Below, in pieces: positions 25,529 to 33,596 of a DNA stretch of 42,288 nt (position 1 is the first letter of the stretch; the number at the start of each line of letters is the position of its first letter). The stretch spans positions 1-42,288 of the forward strand of contig ONDU01000022.1 of the NCBI GenBank assembly GCA_900316615.1, in the 5' to 3' direction. A program made the position numbers and the translations under genes. The notes below the pieces were generated by a model. The model made no database searches. It was not told the origin of the DNA and saw only the letters and a list, made by a program, of their open reading frames with translations. Source of the DNA: an uncultured Eubacteriales bacterium (lineage in GTDB: Bacteria; Bacillota; Clostridia; Oscillospirales; Acutalibacteraceae).

Positions 25529-25969
25529 TTAAAGCTGATTTTTATTGATTTTATTAAAAATTTCCTCTGTCTGAGCTATTACGCTTTTCCTTTTGAAGAA
25601 TGCCATAAGCATATATGAAAAGAATACTATAACGGAAAATACTATAAGATATTTTCCTATTGAGTTACTGTAAACGGTTGCCATAAAGGAAGAAAAGCTT
25701 ACCATCACCACCACAACAATCAAGGTTGATATAAGCCACCGTTTGCCGTATCCGAAAGCACCTTTAAGTATGCACTTTCCTGAATCGGAATCTGTTACAT
25801 CGGCAGTAAGCGTATAGTGTGTCGGGGAATCGTAGCCGTCACAGATTGTTCTGAGTTCTATATGACTTCCGTCTGTATATCCGTCAAAATATTCCTGTTC
25901 AATACTCTTGTTTATATCTGTTATAACGTCGTCTGCGGATTTGTTGAATTCGTATATATACTCTTTCAT
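25529..25969 (-). CDS. Small two-helix membrane protein, unknown function
   Basis: About 146 aa from the ATG at 25969 (MKEYIYEFNKSADDV); AAAAGGAT lies 12 nt upstream, so the start is probable but not certain. The soluble N-terminal part (residues about 1-80) includes GSHIELRTICDGYDSPTHYTL. Two transmembrane helices follow (about 80-102 and 107-128), and a short basic tail. No family recognised. It lies 80 nt before the glucokinase gene on the same strand and may be co-transcribed with it. Confidence 0.55.
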   Translation of the reverse strand: MKEYIYEFNKSADDVITDINKSIEQEYFDGYTDGSHIELRTICDGYDSPTHYTLTADVTDSDSGKCILKGAFGYGKRWLISTLIVVVVMVSFSSFMATVYSNSIGKYLIVFSVIVFFSYMLMAFFKRKSVIAQTEEIFNKINKNQL

Positions 25970-26193
25970 AAAAACATCATATCCTTTTGTAAGTCCGAAT
26001 AAACTAAAACGCCGTATAAGACTGCAACTTAATTTTATCACATTCGGCAAACAGCTACAATGAATACAACAAACATATTTACAGCTTTGTTTTTGTGCAT
26101 TTAGTACTATTTTACAGTATAATTTATCCTATAAATCTGTTGCTGTCAATTTTTAATAAGAAATTTTAACAGAAATTTAAAAAAGAAAAGGGG

Positions 26194-26237
26194 AAAAGCA
26201 TCATAACGGCGTTTTATTATCGCTGTATGATGCTTTT
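26194..26237 (-). terminator. Terminator of fba
   Basis: A 12-bp outer stem (AAAAGCATCATA at 26194 with TATGATGCTTTT ending at 26237) plus an imperfect inner stem, followed on the minus strand by CCCCTTTTCTTTTTT. Confidence 0.85.
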
Positions 26238-26278
26238 CAGAATTTTTATGACAAAAGTTTCTTGTTAGCTGTTGAAAA

Positions 26279-27145
26279 TCAAGCCTTGCCTACAGAACCG
26301 AAAAGTTCCATTTTTTCCTTTACTGTAGCCTTGATAGCCTCAAAGCCGGGAGCAAGGAGCTTTCTGGGGTCGAAGCCCTTGCCTTGAGTATCCTTGCCTG
26401 CCTCTATGTATTTTCTTGTAGCAGCGGCGAATGCGAGCTGGCACTCTGTATTTACGTTAACCTTTGAAACGCCGAGGTCGATAGCCTTTCTTACCATTTC
26501 TTCAGGTATACCTGAACCGCCGTGGAGAACGAGGGGCATTTTTCCTGTAAGCTTCTGAATATCAGCGAGAACGTCGAAGTTAAGACCCTGCCAGTTGTCG
26601 GGATATTTTCCGTGAATATTTCCGATACCTGCTGCAAGCATAGTAACGCCGAGGTCAGCAATCATTTTACATTCGTTAGGGTCAGCACATTCGCCTGCAC
26701 CGACAACGCCGTCTTCCTCACCGCCGATAGAACCTACTTCAGCTTCGATTGAAAGGTTCTTTTCGTTGCAGATAGCAACCAGCTCGGTTGTTTTAGCAAC
26801 GTTCTCATCTATGGGGTAGTGTGAGCCGTCGAACATAATTGAGCTGAAGCCTGCTGCGATACAAGCCTTAGCACCTTCGTATGAGCCGTGGTCGAGGTGA
26901 AGTGCAACGGGAACAGTAATTTTAAGCTCTTCAATCATACCGTTAACCATACCAACGATTGTTTTATATCCGCACATATACTTTCCTGCACCCTCAGATA
27001 CACCGAGAATTACGGGTGAGTTAAGCTCCTGAGCTGTGAGCAGTATAGCTTTAGTCCACTCAAGATTATTGATGTTGAACTGACCTACTGCGTAGTGTCC
27101 TTCCTTTGCTTTTGTGAGCATTTCTTTTGCATTTACCAATGCCAT
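26279..27145 (-). CDS. fba: Class II fructose-1,6-bisphosphate aldolase
   Basis: 288 aa. Zinc ligands are visible in HLDHGSYEGA (about residue 83), the EAEVGSIGGEEDG segment near 134, and GNIHGKYP and LHGGSGIPEE later in the barrel. It cleaves fructose bisphosphate to triose phosphates, upstream of the TpiA step. Monocistronic, with its own terminator. The expected minus-strand promoter is less clear: TATAAT at 27214-27219 with a poor -35. Confidence 0.96.
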   Translation of the reverse strand: MALVNAKEMLTKAKEGHYAVGQFNINNLEWTKAILLTAQELNSPVILGVSEGAGKYMCGYKTIVGMVNGMIEELKITVPVALHLDHGSYEGAKACIAAGFSSIMFDGSHYPIDENVAKTTELVAICNEKNLSIEAEVGSIGGEEDGVVGAGECADPNECKMIADLGVTMLAAGIGNIHGKYPDNWQGLNFDVLADIQKLTGKMPLVLHGGSGIPEEMVRKAIDLGVSKVNVNTECQLAFAAATRKYIEAGKDTQGKGFDPRKLLAPGFEAIKATVKEKMELFGSVGKA

Positions 27146-27290
27146 ATTACAATCACTCCAGTTATTATAAAAATTTTACCATGTATATTATTGACACAGT
27201 AACTTACAGAGCTATTATACATCATATTTTTAAAAATATAAAGGGTATTTTCAAAAAATTTTGTACATAAAAGCTTTTTTACATCAGGGC

Positions 27291-28463
27291 TTAATGAAAA
27301 AAAGTATTCTGAATAAAAACGACTGTAGCGAAAAGTGACATAAGAGTCCAAAATATACCGAATATGGTAAAGAAAGTAATGGTATATTTTTCTCTGCCTA
27401 TTTCGTAGAAGTCATCGGGATTTTCGGGGTCTATGAGAAGCGTTACGGATTCACTCTCATTATGAGGAAATTCCCTGCCTGATGTATAAAGGTTTGAAGA
27501 TTGTCTGTATGTAACGCCGTTGTATACGTACTGATAAACGGGAGCTTTTAAATGCTTTCTGTTTTGTATTCTGCTGCGTACTTTCACGACATAGGCGGTT
27601 ACACTGTATGAGCATTTTTGTTTCTGAAGCTTTGCGTTGTAAGCAGGCAGAACGAGCATACCTATACCTATGGCGAGGAACAGAAGAAGCCCGAGAAAGA
27701 GAAAGACTTCTGTGGCTTTGCTTTTCATAGCACTTGTTCCGAAGGTCTGAATAAGACCCAGAAGCACACAGGCAGCACCTATTGCTGTCATTCCGTACAT
27801 TATTATTTTTGAGATTAATTCCTTGCTTCGTTTTACAAGGTATATTCCCAGAAACATAAAAATCTGTCCGAAAATTGAAATGGTAAGGGCGGGGTAACGC
27901 TCGGCGACAAGCAGCATAAGAAGCATTGAGCCAAAAAACCACAGGAGAAAGAAGCAGCCTGTTATTTTTGAATTGCTTTCCTTAGCGTTGAAATTCTCAG
28001 GTATGTCGTACTCGCTGTAGTTGGTATAATGAAATCTGCGTGGAGTTCCGTCAGCATTGAGATGGGGCAAAGCCTTGTCAATATCGGGATTATCCTTATC
28101 GAGGCTTACAGGACTATTTTTATTGAGGCTGACGGGTTGGGCTTGCTGGGAGTCAGGGTTATACTGATTGCTTTGATTATTATTAGTTTCAGAATTGCCG
28201 GAAGTCCGGGAGGGGTAGTTTTCTGAGCTGCCGTGAACGTTCCGGCTGTTGTTCAGATTCCAGTCATAATAATTGCCCTGAGAATTGCTGTCTGAGTTAT
28301 CGGAGCTGTCATTTAAATTCCAGTCATAATAATTTCCGTTATTGTTCCGGCTGTAGTCCGAGCCTCTGCTGTATCTGTCGGAATTGTAGTAATTATTGGA
28401 ATTATTGGAATAATTATTATTGCCGCTGTTCTGATTTTTTTCTTTATTACGTCCGAATATCAT
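27291..28463 (-). CDS. Asn/Ser-rich membrane protein with DUF3592-like domain
   Basis: 390 aa. Residues 1-115 are low-complexity Asn, Ser and Tyr, with GNYYDWNLN repeated at 43-51 and 63-71 (exactly 20 residues apart, also a DNA direct repeat). Several transmembrane segments follow (about 168-260), then a soluble DUF3592-like region (VTAYVVKVRSR, VYQYVYNGVTYRQSSN, VTLLIDPENPDDFYE) and a last membrane helix (about 362-385). Ribosome site GAGGTG. Function unknown; the N-terminus is probably cytoplasmic and disordered. Confidence 0.7.
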   Translation of the reverse strand: MIFGRNKEKNQNSGNNNYSNNSNNYYNSDRYSRGSDYSRNNNGNYYDWNLNDSSDNSDSNSQGNYYDWNLNNSRNVHGSSENYPSRTSGNSETNNNQSNQYNPDSQQAQPVSLNKNSPVSLDKDNPDIDKALPHLNADGTPRRFHYTNYSEYDIPENFNAKESNSKITGCFFLLWFFGSMLLMLLVAERYPALTISIFGQIFMFLGIYLVKRSKELISKIIMYGMTAIGAACVLLGLIQTFGTSAMKSKATEVFLFLGLLLFLAIGIGMLVLPAYNAKLQKQKCSYSVTAYVVKVRSRIQNRKHLKAPVYQYVYNGVTYRQSSNLYTSGREFPHNESESVTLLIDPENPDDFYEIGREKYTITFFTIFGIFWTLMSLFATVVFIQNTFFH

Positions 28464-28510
28464 AAATTACACCTCGCTGAAAAAATTCTGACTGTAAAAG
28501 TATGATTAAT

Positions 28511-28642
28511 TTGCAAAAATGCCGTTTTCACGGCATTTTTGCTTTTAAGAACTATGAGTTAAAGGGTTTCACCCTTTAAAATCCTGACGAGGGCTCTGCC
28601 CTCGACCCGCAAGCCTTTGAAAAGGCTTGACCTAAACTTTAA
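28511..28642. repeat. Family-A half-unit with centre hairpin, copy 4
   Basis: Centre hairpin AAAAATGCCG..CGGCATTTTT (about 28515-28541), then AAAGGG/CCCTTT, CGAGGGC/GCCCTCG and CAAGCCTTT/AAAGGCTTG. From about 28558 it is nearly identical to the right half of copy 3 (24398-24480). The other half-unit is missing. It lies between aspS and the DUF3592-like gene, both on the minus strand. Confidence 0.85.
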
Positions 28643-28668
28643 GTTTTCCCTTTTGTAATTATGATATA

Positions 28669-30459
28669 TTATTCGTTTTTTTCTTTAACCAAGGCTATGC
28701 CGAGGTCATCAAGCTGTACCTGTTCTATGGTACTCGGAGCATTTGTCATAGGCTCTGAGGCGTTCTGAACCTTGGGGAAAGCAACTACATCTCTGAGGGT
28801 AGGAGCCTTAATCATCTGCATTACCAGCCTGTCAAGACCTATACCCATACCGCCGTGAGGTGGAGCACCGTATTTGAAAGCGTCCGTAAGAAAACCGAAT
28901 TTTTTGTAGGCTTCTTCATCGCTGAGACCTAAAAGGCTGAACATTCTTTTCTGTAAATCGGGGTTGGTTATACGTATAGAGCCTGACGAAAGCTCAATGC
29001 CGTTGAGAACCATATCATAAGCTTTTGCGTAAACCTTTCCTTTGTCATTTTCGAGGGTATCCATACATTCGTCTGTGGGAGAGGTAAAGGGGTGGTGCAT
29101 AGCAACCCATGACTGAGCTTCCTTATCAAACTCAAAGAAAGGAAATTCCACAACCCAGAGGAAGTTATAGCCGTCTTTTATAATGCCGAGCTTATTTGCA
29201 GCTTCACATCTCAAAGCACCGAGAGTGGAAAGAACGGTATTGTTTTCGGTGTCGGCAACTATGAAAACAACGTCCCCCTGCTTGGCATCGGCTTTTTCGA
29301 TTATGTCCTGCATTTGTTCCTGTGTCATAAATTTTGCAAAGCTTGAAGTTATGCCGTTTTCAGTCATTCTTATCCATGCAAGACCCTTTGCACCTATTCC
29401 TTTTGCGAACTCTGTCAGCTTGTCAATTTCTTTTCGTGAGTAAGTTTTAAGAGCATTTTTGGCTGTTATACCTCTTACGCTTCCGCCGCCTGATACGGCA
29501 TTTTTGAATACGGCAAAATCGCAGTCTTTTACAATGTCTGTGAGGTCGAAAAGCTGCATATCAAAGCGTGTATCGGGCTTGTCAGAGCCGTAGCGTTCCA
29601 TAACCTCGTTGTATGTATATCGGGGGAAGGGTGTAGGAATGTCTATATTGAGGGTATCCTTGAAAACTCTTTTTATATATCCCTCGCCTATTTCGAGAAC
29701 GTCCTCCATATCTACAAATGACATCTCAAGGTCAATCTGAGTAAATTCGGGCTGACGGTCTGCACGGAGGTCTTCATCTCGGAAGCAGCGTGCCAGCTGC
29801 ATATATCTGTCGAAGCCTGCAACCATACAGAGCTGCTTGTAAATCTGCGGTGACTGGGGGAGGGCATAGAAGCTGCCCTTGTGTATTCTTGACGGAACAA
29901 GAAAATCCCTTGCACCCTCGGGAGTTGATTTTATAAGCATAGGGGTTTCAATTTCGATAAAGCCCTGTTCGTCAAAGTAGTCACGGGTTACTTTTGCTAT
30001 CTTGTGTCTGAGAATGATATTCTGCTGAAGGTCGGAGCGTCTGAGGTCGAGATAACGGTATTTCAGACGTGTAAGCTCACCTGTATTTGAGTTGGGTACT
30101 ATTTCAAAGGGAGGGGTTTCGCTTTCGCCTAAAATTCTGAGCTCCTCAACGGCTATTTCAATATCGCCAGTTGCTATTTTTTTGGTTTTTGCACTTCTTT
30201 CACGTACTGTTCCCACAACTCCGAGAACGTACTCACTTTTTACCGAAGCGGCTTTTTTAAATACTTCCTTGTCGGAAGTGCTTTCGTCAAGTGCGAGCTG
30301 TACTATTCCTGTACGGTCACGCAGGTCTATGAAAATAAGCTGACCCAAGTCACGCTGACGCTGTACCCAGCCGAACACGGTAACTTTTTTTCCGCAGTCA
30401 GCTATTCTCAAATCTCCGCAGTAACTGCTTCTTTTTAGTCCTGTCATAAATTCAGTCAT
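28669..30459 (-). CDS. aspS: Aspartyl-tRNA synthetase
   Basis: 596 aa class II synthetase of the bacterial type. An N-terminal OB-fold anticodon domain (VTVFGWVQRQRDLGQLIFIDL), class II motif 2 (CFRDEDLRADRQPEFTQ), the bacterial GAD insertion domain, and motif 3 (GLDRLVMQ) near the C-terminus. It may charge only tRNA-Asp or also tRNA-Asn; that depends on GatCAB elsewhere. Ribosome site AAGAGGT. It follows hisS by 27 nt, forming hisS-aspS. Confidence 0.96.
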   Translation of the reverse strand: MTEFMTGLKRSSYCGDLRIADCGKKVTVFGWVQRQRDLGQLIFIDLRDRTGIVQLALDESTSDKEVFKKAASVKSEYVLGVVGTVRERSAKTKKIATGDIEIAVEELRILGESETPPFEIVPNSNTGELTRLKYRYLDLRRSDLQQNIILRHKIAKVTRDYFDEQGFIEIETPMLIKSTPEGARDFLVPSRIHKGSFYALPQSPQIYKQLCMVAGFDRYMQLARCFRDEDLRADRQPEFTQIDLEMSFVDMEDVLEIGEGYIKRVFKDTLNIDIPTPFPRYTYNEVMERYGSDKPDTRFDMQLFDLTDIVKDCDFAVFKNAVSGGGSVRGITAKNALKTYSRKEIDKLTEFAKGIGAKGLAWIRMTENGITSSFAKFMTQEQMQDIIEKADAKQGDVVFIVADTENNTVLSTLGALRCEAANKLGIIKDGYNFLWVVEFPFFEFDKEAQSWVAMHHPFTSPTDECMDTLENDKGKVYAKAYDMVLNGIELSSGSIRITNPDLQKRMFSLLGLSDEEAYKKFGFLTDAFKYGAPPHGGMGIGLDRLVMQMIKAPTLRDVVAFPKVQNASEPMTNAPSTIEQVQLDDLGIALVKEKNE

Positions 30460-30486
30460 TTTTATTACCTCTTTTAAAAATCAAAA

Positions 30487-31803
30487 TTAAAGCTCCTGTT
30501 CAAGACTGCTGCCGAGAGCACTGTTCTGATAGTCTAAAAACTTATCAAAAAAGCTTTCTGTAAACCTATTGTCAAGGGGAATACCGAACTTTTCGCCTGT
30601 GAACATATTTTTAAGTACGGCACATGAATTTTTAAGTTCATCGTCACCGATTACTACGCTGAACTTTGCCCTGATTTTATCGGCATATTTCATCTGAGCC
30701 CGCAGACTTCTGCCTGCTATGTCGCACTCTGCACTGAGAGAGGAGTTGCGTACCTGCTTTACGAGGTCGAAGGCTTTTTTCAGAGCTTCACTTCCCAGTG
30801 AGGCGATGTACAAATCGCAGGTATCGGGTTCGGGAATTACGATATTCTGTTCAGCCATAAGGGCGAGCAGACGCTCCATACCAAGACCAAAGCCGAGAGA
30901 AGGCATACTCTGACCGCCTAACTGTTCGATAAGACCGTCATAACGTCCGCCGCCGCATACAGTACCCTGAGAGCCTAAGCTTGTCGTTACGAACTCAAAA
31001 ACGGTTTTGGTATAGTAATCAAGCCCACGTACAATTTTGGGATTTACCACATACGGAATATTTACGCTGTCAAGATAAGCTTTTACCTGCTCAAAATGTT
31101 CCCTGCACTCATCACAAAGATAATCAAGCACAACGGGTGCGTCTTTTGCAATATTTGAGCATACGGGACTTTTACAGTCTAAAATTCTCATAGGGTTTTT
31201 TTCAAGACGTGAAAGGCAGGTATCGCAAAGATGTTCCTTGTAAGCCTCAAAGTAGTCTTTCAGAGCTGCGTGATATTCTGCACGGCATTTGGGACAGCCG
31301 ATAGAATTTATTTCAAGCTGTAAACTGCTTATTCCAAGAATATCGAATATATCCGAAGCAAGACATATTATTTCCGCATCTGCCACAGGACTGCCTGTAC
31401 CGAACACTTCAATTCCAAACTGGTGAAATTCCCTGTAGCGGTTAGCCTGTTTTTTCTCATATCTGTAGCAGGAATCAAAATAAAATGTCTTTACAGGAAG
31501 TCCGTCATTATATACAGCGTGTTCGAGCAAGGCTCTTGCCGCACCCGCTGTTCCCTCGGGGCGTAAGGTTATGGACGTACCGCCCTTTGTATCAAAGGTA
31601 TACATTTCTTTCTGTACCACATCAGTTGTATCTCCCACTCCACGCTGAAAAAGCTCTGTATGTTCAAAAACGGGGGTACGAATTTCCTTGAAGCCGTATG
31701 CTTTTGCCTGACTTCTCATAATATTTTCTATAAACTGCCATTTGTAGCTTTCCTTAGGCAGTACATCTTCTGCCCCGTACACTTTTTGGGTTATAAGTGC
31801 CAT
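30487..31803 (-). CDS. hisS: Histidyl-tRNA synthetase
   Basis: 438 aa from the ATG at 31803, which follows GGAGGA with 9-nt spacing; the longer frame from 31896 reads through the leader hairpin and is rejected. Class II motifs and HisRS signatures are present: RTPVFEHTELFQRGVGDTTD, RPEGTAGAARA, and RGLDYYTKTVFE (histidine-A motif). First gene of hisS-aspS. The leader carries a hairpin whose 3' arm can also pair with the ribosome site. Confidence 0.96.
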   Translation of the reverse strand: MALITQKVYGAEDVLPKESYKWQFIENIMRSQAKAYGFKEIRTPVFEHTELFQRGVGDTTDVVQKEMYTFDTKGGTSITLRPEGTAGAARALLEHAVYNDGLPVKTFYFDSCYRYEKKQANRYREFHQFGIEVFGTGSPVADAEIICLASDIFDILGISSLQLEINSIGCPKCRAEYHAALKDYFEAYKEHLCDTCLSRLEKNPMRILDCKSPVCSNIAKDAPVVLDYLCDECREHFEQVKAYLDSVNIPYVVNPKIVRGLDYYTKTVFEFVTTSLGSQGTVCGGGRYDGLIEQLGGQSMPSLGFGLGMERLLALMAEQNIVIPEPDTCDLYIASLGSEALKKAFDLVKQVRNSSLSAECDIAGRSLRAQMKYADKIRAKFSVVIGDDELKNSCAVLKNMFTGEKFGIPLDNRFTESFFDKFLDYQNSALGSSLEQEL

Positions 31804-31863
31804 TTTAAAAAATCCTCCGTTTACCTGTTTTTTTGTCTGAATTATGCTTGTAAAAGCAAAACA

Positions 31864-31890
31864 GGGAGGATAGAGCAAATCTATCCTCCC
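31864..31890 (-). promoter_or_regulatory. Hairpin in the hisS leader (attenuator or terminator)
   Basis: 11-bp perfect stem (31864-31874 with 31880-31890), five-base loop, then on the minus strand CTGTTTTGCTTTT. It is downstream of the predicted hisS promoter. Its 3' arm (ATCCTCC) can also pair with the hisS ribosome site GGAGGAT. It may end the mgsA transcript, attenuate hisS, or both. Confidence 0.65.
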
Positions 31891-31902
31891 TATCAACTTA
31901 AT

Positions 31903-31931
31903 ATTCTACTATAATATTACAAAAGTTACAA
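31903..31931 (-). promoter_or_regulatory. Promoter of hisS-aspS
   Basis: On the minus strand: TTGTAA (31926-31931), a 17-bp spacer and TAGAAT (31903-31908). It lies between the mgsA stop and the hairpin. The match is moderate. Confidence 0.55.
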
Positions 31932-31945
31932 GGTTATTTTTACCG

Positions 31946-32341
31946 TTATTTAAGAATATTTCTCCAGTCGAGGTCGCCCCGTTCAAGACCTCTTACGAGC
32001 ATTTCAGCCGTAGCTATATTTGTAGCAACAGGAATATTGTGCATATCACAAAGTCTGAGCAATTTTATATCATTAGGTTCCTGCGGCTTCGGATTGAGCG
32101 GATCTCTGAAAAAGAGAAGCATATCAACCTCTTCACAGGAAATTCTTGCCGCAATCTGCTGGTCGCCGCCCTGAGGGCCGCTGAGAAAACGTTCTATCTG
32201 CAAGCCTGTCGCTTCGGAAACAAGTCTGCCTGTCGTTCCTGTTGCACAAATAGAATATTTACTTAAAATTCCGCAATAAGCAATACAAAACTGTACCATT
32301 AACTCTTTTTTCTCATCATGTGCTATTAAGGCTATTTTCAT
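31946..32341 (-). CDS. mgsA: Methylglyoxal synthase
   Basis: 131 aa, usual length. Family motifs: IALIAHDEKK at the start, ATGTTGRL (phosphate loop), LSGPQGGDQQIAARI and FFRDPLNPKPQEPND, the last with the catalytic aspartate. It makes methylglyoxal from dihydroxyacetone phosphate, a side branch that releases phosphate when triose phosphates build up; with damaged gpmI in this window that link is of interest. Ribosome site AGGAAGAGGG. Follows minD by 52 nt. Confidence 0.95.
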   Translation of the reverse strand: MKIALIAHDEKKELMVQFCIAYCGILSKYSICATGTTGRLVSEATGLQIERFLSGPQGGDQQIAARISCEEVDMLLFFRDPLNPKPQEPNDIKLLRLCDMHNIPVATNIATAEMLVRGLERGDLDWRNILK

Positions 32342-32393
32342 AATAATCCCTCTTCCTTATAAAATAAAAAATTTACTAAATTAAATTATCGCT

Positions 32394-33131
32394 TTAATAT
32401 ATCAGCAGCGGTACATTTTCGCCGTCTAATCGTGCTGCAATTCTGTCTATACTCTCCAGAGCCGGACATTTTTTACGGTATGCCAAGCCCTTCTGTACCG
32501 AAGCGACAACCTGTCTGTCCTCGGTAATTATTCCTATAAGCTGAATTCCCGATTCATCAATAATGCAGTCTAAATCGGTATAAAATGCAAGCTCTCTGAA
32601 AGATGCTCTGGAAAATCTGTTTATTATAAGTCGGATATTATCCTTTCCCATATCAGTAAGTTTTCTGCGGACGTTCACACAGCCGCGCAGGCTGGTAGGC
32701 TCCGTATTTGCAATAACAAGACATAAATCAGCCGGCATAACGGCAGTGTCAAAGCCTTTGCCTACACCGGCAGGAGAGTCGATAATGATATAATCAAAGC
32801 TGCTGCGGACATTGTCAGTAAATTGCTTTAATATGGCAGGACTAAGCTCATCTTCTGCATTCTGCGGTGCAGGGATAAGACTCAGACCCGAAATATGGTT
32901 ACAGGGATAAATAATTTGTTCAGGGGAGCAGTTGCCGCAAACAGCATCAGCAATGTCAAAAACAAGACTTTTGCTTATACCCATCATAATATCAAGCCCA
33001 CGCATACCTGAATCGCAGTCTATAAGAAGTACCTTATGACCTCTCTTAACCAGAGCCATACCCAGGGTAACACAGACCGTAGATTTACCCGTGCCGCCCT
33101 TGCCGGAGGCAACAGAAATAATTTTACCCAT
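32394..33131 (-). CDS. minD: MinD/ParA-family ATPase
   Basis: 245 aa deviant Walker ATPase: SGKGGTGKSTVCVTLG at the N-terminus, LLIDCDSGMRGLD (switch region) and IIDSPAGVGKGFD. It resembles septum-site MinD, which positions the division site at the membrane. The usual C-terminal amphipathic membrane-targeting helix is not seen (it ends DGENVPLLIY), and no minC or minE is adjacent. It is followed by mgsA. MinD function is therefore likely but not certain. Confidence 0.8.
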   Translation of the reverse strand: MGKIISVASGKGGTGKSTVCVTLGMALVKRGHKVLLIDCDSGMRGLDIMMGISKSLVFDIADAVCGNCSPEQIIYPCNHISGLSLIPAPQNAEDELSPAILKQFTDNVRSSFDYIIIDSPAGVGKGFDTAVMPADLCLVIANTEPTSLRGCVNVRRKLTDMGKDNIRLIINRFSRASFRELAFYTDLDCIIDESGIQLIGIITEDRQVVASVQKGLAYRKKCPALESIDRIAARLDGENVPLLIY

Positions 33132-33192
33132 AAATTCGCCTTTCTTAAAAATATAAAAGCAAGCATAATATTGCCCGCACTGTTATAAGGAT

Positions 33193-33221
33193 ATTTTAAC
33201 AGGAAAATCCCTATAAGTCAA
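33193..33221 (-). promoter_or_regulatory. Promoter of minD-mgsA
   Basis: On the minus strand: TTGACT (33216-33221), a 17-bp spacer and TAAAAT (33193-33198). Confidence 0.8.
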
Positions 33222-33499
33222 ACGATTTTTAAAAATTTTTTGAGTATTTTGCACATTTTAATCTGTGAAATAATTAACAAATTTAATTGTAAAATTTTAG
33301 TGAAGTTTAATATCAGCATAATGTCAGCAAAGAAGCGTACAATCCATAGCTTTAAGACTGATGCAGAGGAAGAAGCAGTGCAGCTTGAGCAAATATATCC
33401 TTTTTCGTGATTGTGCAAAACAATATACGCTGTACGTCACCCTGAGCTTCGCTTTGTACGATAATTATTTGTGCATTTTTCAAAATTTTTCATTTATAG
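33222..33499. other. AT-rich intergenic stretch with no recognised feature
   Basis: Lies between the divergent minD and AIM24 promoters. Open frames here are short, without ribosome sites or family similarity. I see no hairpin of note. Confidence 0.5.
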
Positions 33500-33528
33500 T
33501 TGAAAAATAAATATATATATGTTAAAAT
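33500..33528 (+). promoter_or_regulatory. Promoter of the AIM24-family gene
   Basis: TTGAAA (33500-33505), a 17-bp spacer and TAAAAT (33523-33528), the same boxes as the pgk promoter. The start site would be near 33535. Confidence 0.7.
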
Positions 33529-33542
33529 TAACTTGTACTTTA

Positions 33543-33566
33543 TTACGTGACTTATTTCTCACGTAA
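33543..33566 (+). promoter_or_regulatory. Inverted repeat just after the promoter
   Basis: TTACGTGA (33543-33550), eight bases, TCACGTAA (33559-33566). This perfect inverted repeat lies at the expected 5' end of the transcript. It could be a repressor site or a leader hairpin. Confidence 0.5.
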
Positions 33567-33596
33567 AATATATTATAATAAAAACAGGAGGTACTT

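Noticed and set aside
31804..31945. T-box riboswitch before hisS (also considered for glyS, aspS and ilvD)
   Set aside because: Leaders are too short and lack the T-box sequence and specifier stem.
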